The notes beneath the pieces were generated by a model. The model worked only from the letters and a program-made list of their open reading frames with translations. It was not told the DNA's origin and searched no databases. From Nesterenkonia ebinurensis (lineage in GTDB: Bacteria > Actinomycetota > Actinomycetes > Actinomycetales > Micrococcaceae), in assembly GCF_008711175.1 (NCBI RefSeq), contig NZ_VWNF01000050.1, forward strand, positions 62,001 to 126,000: DNA of 64,000 nt, read 5' to 3'. The translations under genes and the position numbers were made by a program. Every line of letters starts with the position of its first letter. Positions within the stretch are counted from its first letter, which is position 1. Shown piece by piece: positions 17,708 through 26,415 of this stretch.

Positions 17708-18373
17708 TCAGAAGTCGATGTCCAGGTCTCCGCCGCCGTCCAGCAGCCAGTTGTGGCGCATCCGCAGCGCCCGTTCCACAGAGGCGATGATGGCACCGAC
17801 GATCAGGACCAGGTTGAGCCACTCGGGAAGCTGGATGGGGGAGCGCCAGGTGCCGGTGTACTGGGCGATGACCTCCCAGCTGGTGACCAGCTCTACCACC
17901 TGAGGGATGCCGAGCAGGAGGGCCACCACTAGGAAGATCAAGGAGCTGCGCCCTATCCAGCGGCTGAGCACCGGGTGCTTGCGATCCAAGTCAGCACGGT
18001 GGCCCTCAGCGGAGTCGGGGTCTGGCCGCAGCTGGTGCTCGGTGTCGCCCTCGGTGATGAAGTGGCAGCGTTTGAGCCCCAGCGGTCCCATCCGCACCTC
18101 GATATGCCCACCTGTCACGGGGAAGGCGGCCGGGAGCTTGGACTCGGCATGGTGTTCACCATTCAGGTAGAGATCGGCTTTGGCCTCATTGAGTAGACAG
18201 TCCCAGTAGTCGACGTCGACTGCATAGGCATGGACCGCGCCATCGTGATTTGTGACCTTCAGGTAGTAAAGCGCTCGGGAGAGCCACTGCCACCAGCGAT
18301 AGGGCTTGAGCGCGCGCCCGTCCCCGGGCTTGATCTTCTTCACAGCACGACGCCGCCGCCAATCCTTGAACAC
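17708..18373 (-). CDS. Hypothetical protein with C-terminal membrane helices
   Basis: A 221-residue protein that I do not recognise as a named family. The N-terminal ~130 residues are cytoplasmic and beta-rich with conserved-looking aromatic positions (YRWWQWLSRALYYLKVTNHDG, split by charged residues), followed by two transmembrane helices at about 143-165 and 185-203 and an acidic end (GGGDLDIDF). The N terminus is basic (MFKDWRRRRAVKKIK), consistent with a cytoplasmic start. It lies next to the DnaA-box-like cluster and is transcribed towards it. Similar hypothetical proteins occur in Micrococcaceae. Confidence 0.75.
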   Translation of the reverse strand: MFKDWRRRRAVKKIKPGDGRALKPYRWWQWLSRALYYLKVTNHDGAVHAYAVDVDYWDCLLNEAKADLYLNGEHHAESKLPAAFPVTGGHIEVRMGPLGLKRCHFITEGDTEHQLRPDPDSAEGHRADLDRKHPVLSRWIGRSSLIFLVVALLLGIPQVVELVTSWEVIAQYTGTWRSPIQLPEWLNLVLIVGAIIASVERALRMRHNWLLDGGGDLDIDF

Positions 18374-18509
18374 CCCACCAGCCTAACGATCCACACAGTC
18401 TGCCGAATCAATCCTTCGACGGATCTGTGCGATGTTTCCTGACTTCAGAACTTTACATACATTGCAACTGCAAATATAGTGATGTGAACTTCTAGGAACG
18501 GAGAAGACC

Positions 18510-20117
18510 ATGATCCTCAGACGCACACTAGCAGCGGTAGCGGGGTCAGCCCTGCTGCTTTCGGCATGCTCAGCAGGAGAACAGGAGGATCCGCCTGAGC
18601 AGGAGACTCCTGAGGTGGACCGCGCGGCCCTGGATGAGCTCATTCAGGAGGACTCTGCTCAGAACTATGATGATGCCGGCGATGGCGCGGTCGGTGAGCC
18701 CGCCCCCGAGGCCGAGGCTCCTGAACAGCCACGACCGCCAGCTCCGGGGGAGGAGGGGGAGCACTTCGAGGAGCACAACATCGCCGGGTGGATCAGCACC
18801 GTCGAGAACCCCACCTCAACCGTGGCCACCACCACCGACACAGCCTCCTGGAGTATGCTGCAGGCGCTGATCGCGGAGGATCGCGACATTGATGAGGTGC
18901 TGCGCGAATGGTACCCCGGACTCAGCCAGGACAGTGACGTGCCCAGCGAGTCAGTGCGCCCTGCCGAATGGGTCAACGCCGTGGAGCACAGCTTCTACAG
19001 CATCCCTACGGACGCTGATTTCGAGGTCTCAGCGGCGACAACCTCCCCACTGTGGGAGTCCACCGGTGCAGGGGAGGAGACTCAGTTGCTTCGCGTAGCC
19101 CTTGCGGCGGCCGAGGAGATCGAGCGGAACCCGGTGAACTTAACCATCATTATCGATGTCTCAGGCTCTATGTCCGCACAGGACAGACTGGAGCATGTGA
19201 GGAGCTCCGCGATGGACCTGCTCTCGCAGATGCAGCAGGGCGACACGATCGCGCTGGTGACCTTCAGCGATTCCTCGCGCGTGGTGCTGGAGCCCACTGA
19301 GCATCCCGGTGAGGTGGAGGACGCCGTGATGAGCCTGCAGCCGGGCGGGTCCACTAACACCGCCTCAGGACTCGCTGACGGGTTTCTGGTAGCTGACGAC
19401 ATGCGGCAGCAGAACCCTGAGGCTGATGATGTGGTGGTGCTGCTGGCCGACGGCGTGGCCAATGTGGGGGAGACCGACTACAACACGATCGTCGAGACGA
19501 TTTCCGAGAACTCAGGCGGGGCCACCCTGCACACTGTAGGTATCGGCACCCATGTCTACAACGATGAGCTGCTTTCCGGACTGGCCCGTGAGCTCTCCGG
19601 AACCTACACCTACTTGGGCACCGGTGAAGAGGCTGCGACCCTGTTCACCGAGCAGCTGCCGGTGCTCTCTCCGGTGGGTGAAGACGTCAAGACTCAGCTG
19701 AACTTCAACGAGGAGGTGGTGGAGTCCTGGCGGATGATCGGTGCTGAGGAGCGACAGCTCGATGAGGACGACCTGCACGACGAGGACGTCCGCGGCGGGT
19801 TCGTGGGGCAGGGGCAGTACTTCGTCTCCACCTATGAGGTGGTCCTCACCGGCGAGGAGGGCCCGATTGCCGAGTATGAGGTGGTGTACGAGGACCTGGA
19901 CGGAGAGGTGCAGGCCCTAGAGGGCAGTGTTGACGCCGTCCCTGATGAGGACCTGTCCTTCGCCTCCGTGCTTGCCATGGCCGAGTATCTCCGTAATTCC
20001 GAGCATGTTGACGTGGACATCCCGGCAACGCTGGAGCAGATGCAGAGCTCGCCCAACCCTGAAGTCGCTGAAGTGGGGCATCTTTTGGCTGAGATCCTCG
20101 TCGACGAGCTTCTCTGA
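18510..20117 (+). CDS. VWA-domain lipoprotein of the YfbK type
   Basis: A 535-residue surface lipoprotein. The signal peptide ends in the lipobox LLSAC with lipidated Cys20. An acidic linker is followed by the conserved N-terminal VWF_A-associated domain (DTASWSMLQALI region, about 110-190) and a VWA domain with the metal-site motif DVSGSMS (Asp216, Ser218, Ser220). A DUF3520-like C-terminal domain occupies the rest. YfbK-type proteins bind partners through a metal-dependent adhesion site, with functions mostly unknown. A good ribosome site (GGAGAAG) precedes the ATG. It marks the end of the conserved part of the window. Confidence 0.9.
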   Translation: MILRRTLAAVAGSALLLSACSAGEQEDPPEQETPEVDRAALDELIQEDSAQNYDDAGDGAVGEPAPEAEAPEQPRPPAPGEEGEHFEEHNIAGWISTVENPTSTVATTTDTASWSMLQALIAEDRDIDEVLREWYPGLSQDSDVPSESVRPAEWVNAVEHSFYSIPTDADFEVSAATTSPLWESTGAGEETQLLRVALAAAEEIERNPVNLTIIIDVSGSMSAQDRLEHVRSSAMDLLSQMQQGDTIALVTFSDSSRVVLEPTEHPGEVEDAVMSLQPGGSTNTASGLADGFLVADDMRQQNPEADDVVVLLADGVANVGETDYNTIVETISENSGGATLHTVGIGTHVYNDELLSGLARELSGTYTYLGTGEEAATLFTEQLPVLSPVGEDVKTQLNFNEEVVESWRMIGAEERQLDEDDLHDEDVRGGFVGQGQYFVSTYEVVLTGEEGPIAEYEVVYEDLDGEVQALEGSVDAVPDEDLSFASVLAMAEYLRNSEHVDVDIPATLEQMQSSPNPEVAEVGHLLAEILVDELL

Positions 20118-20247
20118 CCTCAACGGATGGCGTCTAGAATGACCGCTGTGAAGACGGTTCAGAGCATCTTCGACTGCCCGGAACCCTAGAAGAGGCGGCA
20201 AAGTTCCCATGGGAAAAGTCGAACTTCGGGACGACGGAGGCAAAATC

Positions 20248-20340
20248 TCAGTGTTTCTCTGTCTTTTTCTTCTTTTTGTCATCGAGCAACAGCGCTACAG
20301 CAATGGCCCCCTTCAGCCAGGACAGGTCGAAGGCATCCAC
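20248..20340 (-). CDS. Possible 30-residue microprotein after the SDR gene
   Basis: A GTG-started frame encodes a hydrophobic helix (WLKGAIAVALLL) followed by DDKKKKKTEKH. It starts four bases after the stop of the SDR gene, on the same strand. The amphipathic-helix plus lysine-tail pattern is not typical of random sequence. No convincing ribosome site is seen and coupling is only positional, so this is tentative. Confidence 0.3.
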   Translation of the reverse strand: MDAFDLSWLKGAIAVALLLDDKKKKKTEKH

Positions 20341-20344
20341 GAGG

Positions 20345-21112
20345 TCAGTGTGTGGTCCATCCTCCGTCGATGACGAGTTCCTCACCGGTGATGTATTTGG
20401 ACTCCTCGGAGGCGAGGTACACCATGCCGTAGCCGATATCGCTGGGGTCCCCGACATGAGGCGGCAGTGGGATCTCATTGCTGTAGTTGGCGCCCATGGA
20501 TTCCTTGGTGAAGCCTGCTTTGGCAGCCAACCCGGTAAAGACAGCGCCGGGGTGAATTGAGTTGACACGAATATTGTCCTGGGCGAACCACTGGGCTGCA
20601 TGCTTGGTCAGTGATCGTACTGCTCCTTTGGAGGCGGAGTAGGCTGCGCCCCCGGCGTCGGGGACTCCTCCCACGATTGCCGCGATGGAGGAGATGTTGA
20701 TGATGGAGCCGCCGTTGCTCGTTTGCATGTGGGGTATCACCGACTTCATGCCCAGCCATACACCGGTGCTGTTGACGGCCATGACGGTGTTCCAGTCTTC
20801 CAGCTCTGCCTCGAGGATGCCTTTGGCCTGGTGTATCCCAGCATTGTTGACCAGAATGTCAACACCTCCGAAGGTGTTGATTGTATGGTCAATAGCTTGG
20901 TTCCATGATTCGGGGGACGCGACATCGAGCACGATCGAGGTGACCTCGCCGCCGGATTCAGCGAGGCTCTGGGTCTCGCGTTCCAAGGTCTCGGTGACAA
21001 CATCGGTGAGGACGACTTTGGCTCCTTCTTGTGCGAAGAGCTGCGCGCCGGAGAGCCCCATTCCGCTGGCTGCTCCTGTGATGATGGCGGTTTTCCCGCT
21101 GAGTCTTCCCAT
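20345..21112 (-). CDS. SDR-family oxidoreductase (20-beta-HSD / cyclopentanol dehydrogenase-like)
   Basis: A 255-residue classical short-chain dehydrogenase that interconverts alcohols and ketones with NAD(P). It has the cofactor motif TGAASGMG (13-20), NNAG (89-92), a catalytic Ser near 141, and Tyr158 and Lys162 of YSASK. The ending VIDGGWTTH is typical. It resembles hydroxysteroid, cyclopentanol or secondary-alcohol dehydrogenases; the substrate cannot be read from sequence. It is the third gene of a TetR-SDR-SDR set, 29 bases after the 3-alpha-HSD-like gene, with a RAAAGGAAC-type ribosome site before the ATG. Confidence 0.88.
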   Translation of the reverse strand: MGRLSGKTAIITGAASGMGLSGAQLFAQEGAKVVLTDVVTETLERETQSLAESGGEVTSIVLDVASPESWNQAIDHTINTFGGVDILVNNAGIHQAKGILEAELEDWNTVMAVNSTGVWLGMKSVIPHMQTSNGGSIINISSIAAIVGGVPDAGGAAYSASKGAVRSLTKHAAQWFAQDNIRVNSIHPGAVFTGLAAKAGFTKESMGANYSNEIPLPPHVGDPSDIGYGMVYLASEESKYITGEELVIDGGWTTH

Positions 21113-21141
21113 GAGATTGTTCCTTTCTGAGGTGGGTGTTC

Positions 21142-21927
21142 TTAGACCTGTTGCGGCCGACGAATGGCCTCGGCACCGCCGTCAATGAAGATCACCTGTC
21201 CAGTGACATGGGTATTATCCTCGCTGCTCAGCCATTCCAAGAGTGCTGCCGGTGCTGTGGGAGGAGCTGCCGGGCCGTTGAGCGGAGAGGGCGCCCCCGC
21301 ATCCAAGGCGGCACGGCCTTCCGGCGTCTGGAGGGCTGCCGTTGTCATCGGGGTTTCGATGACCCCGGGTGCGATGGCGTTCAGCGCTATTCCAGCACCG
21401 GCCCATTCGGCGGTGGGCGCCTGCTGACGGACCCAACGTGCGATGGCCAGTTTTGTGGTGGTGTAGATGGGGCTGCTGCCTGCAGCATTGGACTGAGTGC
21501 CGATCCGTTGTGCCTCATCAAGGGCACCCGGTTCGTCATCGGCGAGCAGCCGTTCAAGCAGTTCCTGATCGATCTCATCTAAAGCGGCAAGTGAAGCGAC
21601 AATCACACCCCGGGGTGCTGGTGAAGCCGCCAAGAACGGCCGTAGCCCCTCCAAGGTGGCCTTGGCGCCGAAATAGTTCACTGCCACAGTGGTCGGGGAA
21701 GGGGCGACGAGGCCGGCCACGGCAATCACGCCGTCCACTGGTCCATCGATGAGATTCTTCACTTCGCTGATCAGGTGATCGCGGCCCTGTCCGTTAGAGA
21801 GATCGGCGACGATATCTGCATTTTGAATGTCGACCCCGATCACAGTGTGTCCAGAGCTCTTGAGGAGTTCAGCAGTGGCCGCACCTATTCCTGAAGCAGA
21901 ACCTGTCACAACATAGGTTCGGGGCAT
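21142..21927 (-). CDS. SDR-family 3-alpha-hydroxysteroid dehydrogenase/carbonyl reductase-like
   Basis: A 261-residue short-chain dehydrogenase with TGSASGIG, Ser112, Tyr155 and Lys159. Short sequence features (VIGVDIQNADIVADLS, the long insert before the catalytic Tyr, and the C-terminal IDGGAEAIRRPQQV) match the Comamonas HsdA carbonyl-reductase type from memory. The start at 21927 has an AAAGGA ribosome site eight bases upstream; a longer frame to 21975 adds unrelated residues. It is co-directional with the TetR gene 49 bases upstream. A role in steroid, terpene or xenobiotic ketone metabolism is inferred. Confidence 0.87.
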   Translation of the reverse strand: MPRTYVVTGSASGIGAATAELLKSSGHTVIGVDIQNADIVADLSNGQGRDHLISEVKNLIDGPVDGVIAVAGLVAPSPTTVAVNYFGAKATLEGLRPFLAASPAPRGVIVASLAALDEIDQELLERLLADDEPGALDEAQRIGTQSNAAGSSPIYTTTKLAIARWVRQQAPTAEWAGAGIALNAIAPGVIETPMTTAALQTPEGRAALDAGAPSPLNGPAAPPTAPAALLEWLSSEDNTHVTGQVIFIDGGAEAIRRPQQV

Positions 21928-21976
21928 CGTGTGTCCTTTCAACGGGGGTCGGCTTTCGGTATAGTGCATCCGCACT

Positions 21977-22588
21977 TCAGACTTTTTCTCCGACTAGCCA
22001 CGAGGGCATGACCGCCAGCAGTCGTTCCGCCATCTCCTCTGGGGGTGCCGGGGTCGTATCAAGCAGCCAAGCCATCAGCAGGGCGATGGTGCCTCCGCTG
22101 ATGTACTTGACCAGATCCTCGCGTGACTGCCCGATGGCATCGGAGCCAGGCGCAAGGTCCATCGACGCTGCCACATGCCGACCATATGCCTCGGTGACAG
22201 CTTCCCTGGCCCTGGTGCTGATCTTCCATCCCAGCGCAGCCCGGTAAAAACTGCGACGACCATCGATATGGAACATCAGTCTGCGCGCTGCTTGGAGCGC
22301 AGCACCGCGTTTGTCCGTGGCATCGGCGCGGCGTTTGGCAAGGTCGGCAGCACCGATCTCGCTGAAAGCTTCAACGAGCATGGATACGGCTAAATCATCC
22401 ATGTCAGAGAACTGAGCATAGAAGGCAGGACGGCTGATCCCGGCTTCCCGGGCAATCGCAGCCACAGTGACGTCACGTGTCCCCGTAGTGCTTAATGCCT
22501 CTACCGCCGCGTAGATGGTCTTCCTCGTCCGGACAGGCCGGGGGTCAGAGGCTCTTGTCCGGGTGATGCTTCCTTGCACGCAGCCCAC
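21977..22588 (-). CDS. TetR/AcrR-family transcriptional regulator
   Basis: A 203-residue dimeric repressor. The N-terminal helix-turn-helix lies at about 25-68 (VTVAAIAREAGISRPAFYAQF) and a helical ligand-binding domain follows. It leads the two SDR genes and lies 10 bases from a perfect palindrome (22599-22621), so it probably represses its own operon until a substrate ketone or alcohol binds. The start keeps a slightly long basic N-terminal arm (MGCVQGSITRTRASD); a shorter start is possible. Confidence 0.9.
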   Translation of the reverse strand: MGCVQGSITRTRASDPRPVRTRKTIYAAVEALSTTGTRDVTVAAIAREAGISRPAFYAQFSDMDDLAVSMLVEAFSEIGAADLAKRRADATDKRGAALQAARRLMFHIDGRRSFYRAALGWKISTRAREAVTEAYGRHVAASMDLAPGSDAIGQSREDLVKYISGGTIALLMAWLLDTTPAPPEEMAERLLAVMPSWLVGEKV

Positions 22589-22598
22589 TTTACACCTC

Positions 22599-22621
22599 TT
22601 TTCTTACAGGTGATAAGAAAA
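22599..22621. promoter_or_regulatory. Probable TetR operator of the SDR operon
   Basis: The inverted repeat TTTTCTTA-N7-TAAGAAAA has perfect 8-base arms and sits immediately upstream of the TetR gene start. It is A+T-rich in GC-rich surroundings, as expected for an operator overlapping a promoter. Confidence 0.65.
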
Positions 22622-22864
22622 TCTGATGAGTATCTCGTCAATGTGACTGAGCGAGCTTGTTGAACACGCACTGTGCCGGGCGCTGGGACCTTTTCAGATT
22701 CCTCCTGCCTCGGCATAGGCGCGTCTGTACAGGTCAGCCAACGAGGCGACCCTGCCGCTTGACCCCCGATGATTCGCTAGGCCACAGGCAGACTCAGGTT
22801 GCGCTTTGGTTGGTTTTCCATATGTGCACGGATAGCACTGATCCTCAGGGGCAGATTACTCAAC

Positions 22865-22970
22865 GTTACTCACCGCTGGCTCTTGGCGTTGGGCAGGATC
22901 AGCATGGACCCGCAGTGGACAGTGCCTTTGAGGTAGTGCTCACGGGCTTGGGTCGTCTCTCCAGGGACAA
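22865..22970 (-). pseudogene. Serine recombinase zinc-ribbon fragment (relic)
   Basis: On the minus strand the bases read GETTQAREHYLKGTVHCG and then SMLILPNAKSQR before a stop. This matches the conserved HYLKGxVxCGxCGxxL...NAK segment of large serine recombinases, with the second CxxC half deleted. No catalytic domain is nearby. It fills most of the 400-base gap between the TetR regulator and the ABC operon; the rest of the gap (22622-22864) shows no gene. Confidence 0.6.
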
Positions 22971-22994
22971 ATAATTTCATTTTCAGTTGAATGT

Positions 22995-23756
22995 TTAGGA
23001 TTCACGCTTTAGCGTTTGTTTCCCGGCGATCAGCAAAGCCACACCAGTGCAGACAATCATCACGATCACAGCTGCCAGCCCGGGTACGGTGATGCTTGAT
23101 AGTTCCTCACCGGGGACCAACAGATTGGTCGGTACCCATGATGAGAGGGCCTCGAACTGGCTGAGCACTGGTAGGACAAGCACGAGGACGGTAGTTAGGG
23201 CTATAGCTGTTGCCGTCCGACGAAGCAGTGTCATGATGAGGAACCCGAGGCTCATGGCCATGACCAGATACACCACGGATGAGGCCCACAGCACGACGGC
23301 GAAGCGGACTGGTACTTCCCCGATCGCCCAGGTGGTCAGCCCAAGGGCGAGGACCAGTCCTAAGGTGTAGCTGAGGATTCCAATCCCCCAATCGACGCTG
23401 AGTCGCGGGATCGTGACAGCGCCAAGCCCCTGGACTCGGGTGCGGTAGAAGATGGACGTTCCAGCACGGGTATCCCAGGTCAGTGAAGTGATGGCCAGTG
23501 CTACAGCAAGGATGAGTCCCAGTTGCATGGCGCTTTGATTGAAGAGCGCCACCCCGTCGATAGGCGTGGCTTCTGTGGCTTGGATGTTCAGCTGGTCTGT
23601 TCCGGCTGCTACGCCAAGGATTTCTGGCATGTAGAGGGCCAGAACGGGCCCGGAGAGGCCGAAGAAGGCGAATGCCGCGAACATACCTAGTAGAAGCCCG
23701 GAACGTAGCACACGGCGCATCTCCACACGGACAGAGGTCATTGCAGACTGCATCAC
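22995..23756 (-). CDS. ABC-2-type transporter permease
   Basis: A 253-residue integral membrane protein with about six transmembrane helices and a short cytoplasmic N terminus (MRRVLRSGLLLGMF). It overlaps the preceding ATPase gene by four bases (ATGA), so it should be the partner of that ATPase. It is the last gene of a six-gene minus-strand operon (26963 to 22995). Its layout resembles YxlG-type permeases of small-molecule or peptide exporters; the substrate is unknown. Confidence 0.85.
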   Translation of the reverse strand: MMQSAMTSVRVEMRRVLRSGLLLGMFAAFAFFGLSGPVLALYMPEILGVAAGTDQLNIQATEATPIDGVALFNQSAMQLGLILAVALAITSLTWDTRAGTSIFYRTRVQGLGAVTIPRLSVDWGIGILSYTLGLVLALGLTTWAIGEVPVRFAVVLWASSVVYLVMAMSLGFLIMTLLRRTATAIALTTVLVLVLPVLSQFEALSSWVPTNLLVPGEELSSITVPGLAAVIVMIVCTGVALLIAGKQTLKRES

Positions 23757-24658
23757 GAGGCTGCCTCCTTCTGGATCAAGCGAGCAAAGACGGCGTCGAG
23801 GTCGCGGTCATGCGGGACTACTTCGATCAACGGTGCGCGCAGTAGTTCTATGGTGCGTGTGAGTTCTTGTGCTGCGACCTCGAAGCTGGGATAGGTCGCG
23901 GTATAGTGAGTGCCGGAAATAGCCTCTATGAGGATTCCTGGTTGGGCTTTTCGCAAGGACTCAAAGTCGACTGGTGATGGATCGCTGAGACGGATGTCCC
24001 ATATCGGCTCCATTCCGCTGGTCAGTAGATCTGTCATTGAGCCAGCAGTGACGACTCTGCCTTCATCCAGAACGACGATCTCATCGGCAAGCTGTTCAAC
24101 CTCGCTGAGCATGTGGCTGGAGAGCAGGATGCAGCGTTCGTGTTTCTGCTCTGCGATGAGGCGGCGGATGTCCGCCCGTCCAATGGGATCAAGCGCGCTG
24201 TTGGGTTCATCCAGGATGAGGATGTCGGGGTTGAGAACCAGAGCTGCTGCGATACCGAGACGCTGCAGCATCCCGCGTGAGAAAACGGCCACACGCCGGT
24301 TGGCAACTTTGCCGAGTCCGCAGAGTTCGAGCGCTTCCTTGGCTGGTATGCGACCGCGTATGCCCGAGATGGCGCAGGAAGTCTCCACGACTTCCAGTGC
24401 GGTTAGCCAAGGTTCGAACTGGGGCACGTCCGGGCAATATGCGACCCGTGCGCCAGGGGCTGTTTTTATATTGCCTGAATCGGAGGGTGTCAGCCCTGCA
24501 AGCACAGTAAATAACACGGTTTTCCCGGCACCGTTCGGGCCGATGATGGAGGTGACGCCACGACTCGTGGCGGTAAATGTGATGTCATGGATCCCAGCGC
24601 CTGTTGAGAAGAGGCGGGTGATTCCTTCGACCCGGAGTACTGGTTCCTGGCTCATCAC
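23753..24658 (-). CDS. ABC transporter ATP-binding protein
   Basis: A 301-residue cytoplasmic ATPase of the antibiotic/peptide exporter (YxlF-like) class. It has Walker A GPNGAGKT, signature FSRGMLQRLG, Walker B LILDEPNSALDP and the switch histidine (LLSSHML). The C-terminal ~80 residues are an extension typical of this class. It overlaps both the small PLDc_N-like gene upstream and the permease downstream by four bases, so the three are translationally coupled. Confidence 0.92.
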   Translation of the reverse strand: MMSQEPVLRVEGITRLFSTGAGIHDITFTATSRGVTSIIGPNGAGKTVLFTVLAGLTPSDSGNIKTAPGARVAYCPDVPQFEPWLTALEVVETSCAISGIRGRIPAKEALELCGLGKVANRRVAVFSRGMLQRLGIAAALVLNPDILILDEPNSALDPIGRADIRRLIAEQKHERCILLSSHMLSEVEQLADEIVVLDEGRVVTAGSMTDLLTSGMEPIWDIRLSDPSPVDFESLRKAQPGILIEAISGTHYTATYPSFEVAAQELTRTIELLRAPLIEVVPHDRDLDAVFARLIQKEAAS

Positions 24659-24876
24659 AGGTCCTCATCGGTAAGTGTGTCGCCCGTATTTCGTCCGATC
24701 AGCAGATAGAGGATCGGCCCGATGGGGATTGTCAGCAGCACGATGAGCGCCCATATGATTTTCGGTAGATAGCGCACTCGGGGACTGCGAATAATGTCGA
24801 CCAGGCACCAGCCGATCAGCAGCACGAGAAGTGCGGTAACCGGAATGAAGATGAGAGGGTCTACTTCGAAGGTCAT
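24655..24876 (-). CDS. Small membrane protein with PLDc_N-like domain (YxlE-like)
   Basis: A 73-residue protein with two transmembrane helices (about 9-27 and 39-60) joined by a basic turn (IIRSPRVRYLPKIIW). This is the phospholipase D-nuclease N-terminal pattern, with no nuclease domain. Bacillus YxlE, encoded before the ABC genes yxlF and yxlG, has the same architecture. Here too the gene directly precedes an ATPase-permease pair and overlaps the ATPase start. It may regulate or assemble the transporter; that is inference. Confidence 0.8.
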   Translation of the reverse strand: MTFEVDPLIFIPVTALLVLLIGWCLVDIIRSPRVRYLPKIIWALIVLLTIPIGPILYLLIGRNTGDTLTDEDL

Positions 24877-24907
24877 TCTGTCCCGTTCCTCATGAGAGTT
24901 CTCATGG

Positions 24908-25717
24908 TCAGCTGAGCACCTTTGTGCTTCGGAATCCTCGTGCGGTTAGTCGGATTATGACGATGGTGGCTGCGACAACCGCGGCAGCGATGACGATGAG
25001 GACCAGCAGCACCCAATCTGAGAGGAGCATGACTGAGGGCACGGCGACAAGGGCTGGGGCCATTGCCAGCAGGCGGATAGGGCCGCCGTTCATGCCTGCT
25101 TTTGATTCAAGGCTGCCTGGGTAAAGCAGTGCACCGAAGAGCGTGGAAGTAGCTGACCAGATCGTCATTGCCAGTGGCAGCACTATAAGCGCGGCGAAGT
25201 ACGGCAGCTGGAACGAGACCGAAAGGTCTTGAATCAGCACCATGATCCCGCCAGTTATCAAAAATGCTGCTGTGGCGACGATCCAGGAAGCGGCAGTCAG
25301 AACTAGACTGGCCCCGAGGTAGGCGGTGAACAATGCTCGGCGGGGGATCGGACCTGCCAGCAGAACTTCAATGCCACCACCTTCGATATCGTCCGCAACA
25401 ACGCCGGGCAGTGTCAGAGTGGCGACGATAGCCACCAATGCTCCGAGAATGGGTGGTGCCATCAGTAGCATATAAGAGGTCATGATCTGCTCTTCGCCTG
25501 AAGCATCGAGGACTGTCACGAGGTCGCTGCTGCCTGCTGCCATCAGTTCCGGCAGGTCACCAATCTCTGCGATGTTGCCGATACCGAGGAAGAGAACCAC
25601 TCCACATGCGCCACCGACTAGAGCTGCCAGCCAGAGCGCGGTGTTGCGCTGCTGAATCCACGCCCGCCGAGCAAAAGCCATGACGCGCTTGCCAGATGGA
25701 ACCTGTTGGCGCATCAT
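24908..25717 (-). CDS. ABC-type transporter permease
   Basis: A 269-residue membrane protein with about six transmembrane helices and a basic N-terminal segment (MMRQQVPSGKRVMAFARRAW). It overlaps the upstream ATPase by four bases and is separated from the YxlE-like gene by 31 bases. It is not closely similar to the second permease in the operon, so the locus has two distinct transporters or one hetero-complex. The substrate is unknown. Confidence 0.85.
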   Translation of the reverse strand: MMRQQVPSGKRVMAFARRAWIQQRNTALWLAALVGGACGVVLFLGIGNIAEIGDLPELMAAGSSDLVTVLDASGEEQIMTSYMLLMAPPILGALVAIVATLTLPGVVADDIEGGGIEVLLAGPIPRRALFTAYLGASLVLTAASWIVATAAFLITGGIMVLIQDLSVSFQLPYFAALIVLPLAMTIWSATSTLFGALLYPGSLESKAGMNGGPIRLLAMAPALVAVPSVMLLSDWVLLVLIVIAAAVVAATIVIIRLTARGFRSTKVLS

Positions 25718-26415
25718 GAGGTGGCCCCCAGTGCGTAAAGAATCTCTTTCTCACTCACAGGCGTATCCTCAGTGCCGAGTTTGACTAAATCCTTGTCCGA
25801 GACCACCAGGTAGTTGTCTGCAAGCTCCAGGGCCTCGGGAACGCTGTGCGTTGAATACAGGACAGTGCGGGTCTCTCCCCAGGTGCGCAGGAGTTCGCGG
25901 GTCTGCGCCGCGTAGATGGGGTCCAGACCGGTCAGCGGCTCATCGAGGACGAGGAACTGCGGGTCGGTCATCGCCACTCGCGCCAGGTCCACCCGTTGCC
26001 GCTGCCCGCGGCTAAGGGACTTCACCCGCTTAGGCAATAGGGGTTTGAGGTCGAAGCGGTCGATGAGTTCAGCAACCGGCATCAACGTCACTTCCGGATA
26101 GGTGCTGGTGATGTCCCGCCAGAACTCCAGGTTTTGCTCAACGGTCAGCGCACTGGCTAGGGCTGATTCATGTCCGAGATAGCCGACGTGAGACCGGACA
26201 GGCGCACCGTCTTCGACCGGCTGCCCGAGGACGGTACAGGAACCAGAAAGGACCGGGATGATGCCGCAAATAGTGCGCATCAAGGTGGTCTTACCCGAAC
26301 CGTTCCTGCCCAGCAGAGCGGTAACTCCAGGACGGATTTCGAAGTGAATCGGGCCGAGCACCTCGTGGTCCCCATAGCCGATCACCAGCGATAACCCCTG
26401 GCCCGTGGTGCTCAA
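25714..26415 (-). CDS. ABC transporter ATP-binding protein
   Basis: A 233-residue ATPase with Walker A GRNGSGKTT (about 34-42), signature LSRGQRQRV, Walker B FLVLDEPLTGLDP and switch His in STHSVPE. It is short, without the C-terminal extension of its operon relative at 23753. It overlaps the regulator gene upstream and the permease downstream by four bases each, which shows a single transcript. Efflux of peptides or drugs is the usual role of the class. Confidence 0.92.
   Translation of the reverse strand: MSTTGQGLSLVIGYGDHEVLGPIHFEIRPGVTALLGRNGSGKTTLMRTICGIIPVLSGSCTVLGQPVEDGAPVRSHVGYLGHESALASALTVEQNLEFWRDITSTYPEVTLMPVAELIDRFDLKPLLPKRVKSLSRGQRQRVDLARVAMTDPQFLVLDEPLTGLDPIYAAQTRELLRTWGETRTVLYSTHSVPEALELADNYLVVSDKDLVKLGTEDTPVSEKEILYALGATS

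Noticed and set aside
22657-22974. Plus-strand 105-codon frame before the ABC operon
   Set aside because: No family features, and the minus strand of the same bases carries the recombinase zinc-ribbon relic.
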